Shown: positions 62,100 through 64,000 of the stretch, piece after piece
How positions within the stretch are numbered: the first letter of the stretch is position 1
Layout: each line of letters starts with the position of its first letter
NCBI RefSeq assembly: GCF_020176955.2
Contig: NZ_JAIUCZ020000008.1
Coordinates: 410,413-474,412 of the forward strand
Source of the DNA: Nocardia sp. alder85J
GTDB taxonomy: Bacteria; Actinomycetota; Actinomycetes; Mycobacteriales; Mycobacteriaceae
DNA: 64,000 nucleotides
Reading direction: 5' to 3'
Notes under the pieces: generated by a model
What the model was told of the DNA's origin: nothing
The model's input: the letters and a program-made list of their open reading frames with translations, nothing else
Databases searched by the model: none
Position numbers and translations under genes: made by a program

Positions 62100-62663
62100 T
62101 CAGGCCCGGCGCACAGTGTGCAACCCGGGGGCCGCGATGTCCTTGGCCGAGCGCACGTAGGTCAGCGGCTGCCCGTCCCGGCCCACGGCCGGCCAGTCGA
62201 TACCCAGTTCCGGATCGAAAGCGTCCAGGTCCCGGTCGAATTCGGGGGCGTACTCCAGCGAGCACAGGTAGGTGACGGTGGATTCGTCCGCCAGCGACAG
62301 CAAGGCGTGCCCCAGCCCCTCGGAGAGGAACACCGACCGCCGGTCGGCGTCGTCGAGCAATACGCTGTCCCAGGCGCCGAAGGTCGGCGAGTCGGGCCGC
62401 AGATCCACCACCACGTCCAGGAACGCACCCCGCACACAGGTCACATATTTGGCCTGGCCCGGCGGATCCTCGGTGTAGTGGATGCCCCGCAGCACGCCCG
62501 CCGCCGAGGTGGACATGTTGACCTGCAACAACTCGAACGGCCGGCCGACCACCTTCTCGAACTCCGACGCCTTGAACGATTCGGTGAAGACGCCGCGCTC
62601 GTCACCGTGCAACCGGGGGGTGAACTCCCACGCACCCGGCACCGCCAGCTCGCGTATCCGCAT
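62100..62663 (-). CDS. rmlC: dTDP-4-dehydrorhamnose 3,5-epimerase
   Basis: A 187-residue cupin epimerase. Characteristic FTESFKASEF, QVNMSTSAAGVLRGIHY (catalytic His), GQAKYVTCVRGAFLDVVVDLR, LSEGLGHALLSL, and TVTYLCS with the catalytic Tyr. It converts dTDP-4-keto-6-deoxyglucose to the L-rhamno form. dTDP-rhamnose supplies the linker sugar between peptidoglycan and arabinogalactan. The ATG lies 3 bp after rmlA, and its ribosome site GGCAGGAG overlaps the rmlA stop. rmlB and rmlD are not in the window. Confidence 0.95.
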   Translation of the reverse strand: MRIRELAVPGAWEFTPRLHGDERGVFTESFKASEFEKVVGRPFELLQVNMSTSAAGVLRGIHYTEDPPGQAKYVTCVRGAFLDVVVDLRPDSPTFGAWDSVLLDDADRRSVFLSEGLGHALLSLADESTVTYLCSLEYAPEFDRDLDAFDPELGIDWPAVGRDGQPLTYVRSAKDIAAPGLHTVRRA

Positions 62664-62666
62664 GGT

Positions 62667-63536
62667 CTACTCCTGCCCGTGCGCCAGCAGACCCAATAGG
62701 TAGGTCCCGTATCCGGAGCGCACCAGCGGCTGCGCCAGCCGGTCCAGCTGCTCGTCGTCGATGAAGCCCATCCGCCAGGCCACCTCCTCCGGCACGCCGA
62801 TCTTCAGGCCCTGCCGCTGCTCGATGGTGCGGACGTAGTTGGACGCGTCCAGCAGCGAGTCGAAGGTGCCGGTGTCCAGCCAGGCGCTGCCGCGGGCGAG
62901 CACCTCCACCTGCAACCGGCCCTGCTCCAGATAGGTCCGGTTGATGTCGGTGATCTCGTACTCGCCACGGTCCGAGGGCCGCAGCTCGCGCGCGATCCCG
63001 ACCACGTCGTTGTCGTAGAAGTACAGGCCCGGAATGGCGTAGTTGGAGCGCGGCCGCTTCGGTTTCTCCTCGATGGAGATCGCCGTGCCGTCGGCGAATT
63101 CGATCACCCCGTAGGCACTGGGATCCGAGACCCGATAGGCGAACACCGCGCCGCCGGAGACCGCGTCGAACCGGCGCAACCGGGTGCCCAGCCCGGGGCC
63201 GTGGAAGATGTTGTCGCCGAGTACGAGTGCCACGGTCTCGGCGCCGATGTGCCCGGCGCCGAGCACGAAGGCGCGGGCCAGCCCGTCCGGTTCCGGCTGC
63301 ACCACGTAGTCCAGCGACAGCCCGAACTGGGAGCCGTCGCCGAGCAGCCGCCGGAAGGCATCGGCGTCCTCGGGAGTGGTGATCACCAGGATGTCCCGGA
63401 TCCCGGCCAGCATCAGCGTCGACAGCGGGTAGTAGACCATCGGCTTGTCGTAGACGGGGACCAGCTGTTTGCTCACCCCGCGCGTGATCGGGTGCAGCCG
63501 CGACCCGGTGCCACCGGCCAGGATGATTCCACGCAT
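62667..63536 (-). CDS. rmlA: glucose-1-phosphate thymidylyltransferase
   Basis: A 289-residue nucleotidyltransferase making dTDP-glucose from glucose-1-phosphate and dTTP, the first step to dTDP-rhamnose. Signature MRGIILAGGTGSRLHPITRGVSKQLVPVYDKPMVYYPLSTLM at the start, then VQPEPDGLARAFVLGAG, VLGDNIFHG, EEKPKRPRSNYAIPGLYFYD, EYEITDINRTYLE and RGSAWLDTGTFDSLLDAS. The frame is open to 63671; ATG 63536 gives the universal N-terminus. Coupled with rmlC. Confidence 0.96.
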   Translation of the reverse strand: MRGIILAGGTGSRLHPITRGVSKQLVPVYDKPMVYYPLSTLMLAGIRDILVITTPEDADAFRRLLGDGSQFGLSLDYVVQPEPDGLARAFVLGAGHIGAETVALVLGDNIFHGPGLGTRLRRFDAVSGGAVFAYRVSDPSAYGVIEFADGTAISIEEKPKRPRSNYAIPGLYFYDNDVVGIARELRPSDRGEYEITDINRTYLEQGRLQVEVLARGSAWLDTGTFDSLLDASNYVRTIEQRQGLKIGVPEEVAWRMGFIDDEQLDRLAQPLVRSGYGTYLLGLLAHGQE

Positions 63537-63646
63537 GTCACAGCAGTCTGCCAGCCGGGCCGGGAGCCGGTGCGACGAGGTTCCGAAATGATCACGGTGG
63601 TTTATCGGCGCGTTCGGAGGGACAATCTCCATATAGAGAGATGTCA

Positions 63647-63690
63647 GCGCCGACACCTCGCCCTTCGTCACCCGGTCCTGGTGTCGGCGC
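63647..63690. promoter_or_regulatory. 11-bp inverted repeat in the rmlA upstream region
   Basis: GCGCCGACACC at 63647-63657 is the exact reverse complement of 63680-63690, with 22 bp between. It lies in the 176-bp divergent region between rmlA and the rightmost gene, and could be an operator or leader hairpin. Confidence 0.45.
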
Positions 63691-63712
63691 GCCCGACAGA
63701 GGTAGGTGCGCG

Positions 63713-64000
63713 ATGGTGGCGATCCGAATCGGTGAAGTTCTCGGCCACATGATGCCCGGCCCGGGCGCGTTGCTCGCCCCGGCTGCGAAATCCTCCCGGC
63801 ACACGGCCCCAGCGGATGTCCTTCCCGAGGCAGCGGCTCTCCCGGACGCGGTGGTCGCCGCGACGATCGGCACGATCGTGAATCCGCACAACCGCAGCCT
63901 CTCGGCCCAGGCGCTGGAACTTGCCTGCCGGGCCGTGGTCGGCCCGCTGCTGCGGTACTGCCCGATCACCCCGCTGACCATGCCGGTGGCCCGGGCCACC
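63713..64000 (+). CDS. unrecognised protein, 3' end outside the window
   Basis: An open frame runs from ATG 63713 to the window end (96 codons, no stop). Third positions are strongly G/C-biased like real genes here. The N-terminus is MVAIRIGEVLGHMMPGPG, followed by an Ala/Pro-rich stretch and VVAATIGTIVNPHNRSLSAQ ... LACRAVVGPLLRYCPITPLTM. AGAGGTAGGTG lies upstream. No family is recognised. The opposite-strand frame across the same bases is taken as a shadow. Confidence 0.5.
   Translation, partial: MVAIRIGEVLGHMMPGPGALLAPAAKSSRHTAPADVLPEAAALPDAVVAATIGTIVNPHNRSLSAQALELACRAVVGPLLRYCPITPLTMPVARAT

Noticed and set aside
1..64000. tRNA or rRNA genes
   Set aside because: Visual scan found no T-loop (GGTTCGAATCC-like) paired with an acceptor stem and no rRNA-like stretch; a tRNAscan run would settle this.

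Overview
The window is high-GC DNA from a mycolic-acid-producing actinobacterium. Gene content points to Nocardiaceae (Nocardia or Rhodococcus type) rather than Mycobacterium: four tandem antigen-85-type mycolyltransferases, one of them carrying C-terminal LGFP repeats, and only two Emb arabinosyltransferases. There are many GTG/TTG starts and 4-bp stop/start overlaps. No tRNA, rRNA, insertion sequence, prophage or CRISPR array was found.

Layout. 1-1505: two PlsC-type acyltransferases, the first cut by the window edge. 1615-9441 (minus strand): a peptide-type ABC transporter operon (two permeases, a fused double ATPase, two lipoprotein binding proteins, a small membrane protein). 9629-16343: a HAD phosphatase, a large peptidoglycan-recognition amidase with LGFP repeats, a SpoIID-domain exported protein and a MerR/TipAS regulator. 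16586-18009: a truncated and an intact YWTD-type propeller protein.

18071-55619 is a nearly complete mycolyl-arabinogalactan assembly locus, similar in content and broad order to M. tuberculosis Rv3789-Rv3816c. On the plus strand: glf, glfT2, a PAP2 phosphatase, ubiA, aftB, four mycolyltransferases, a DUF732 lipoprotein, a cutinase-like enzyme, fadD32, pks13, accD4. On the minus strand: two emb genes, aftA, dprE2, dprE1. A GtrA-family membrane protein is divergent from dprE1. Together these make decaprenyl-phospho-arabinose (UbiA, the PAP2 phosphatase, DprE1/E2), build galactan (Glf, GlfT2), add arabinan (AftA, Emb, AftB), condense mycolic acid (FadD32, Pks13, AccD4) and transfer it to the wall (antigen 85).

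55722-64000: a lone molybdopterin oxidoreductase, an orphan 164-aa protein, an XRE/DUF5753 regulator, a divergent MarR-MFS pair, the rmlA-rmlC pair for dTDP-rhamnose (the sugar of the arabinogalactan linker) and the start of an unrecognised gene at the right edge.

Unexplained structure: a 24-bp in-frame minisatellite in aftB; a perfect 44-bp palindrome inside aftA; clusters of DnaA-box sequences on both sides of aftA; low-complexity inserts in one mycolyltransferase and one Emb protein; an inverted-repeat array between mycolyltransferases 2 and 3; and several strong intrinsic terminators.
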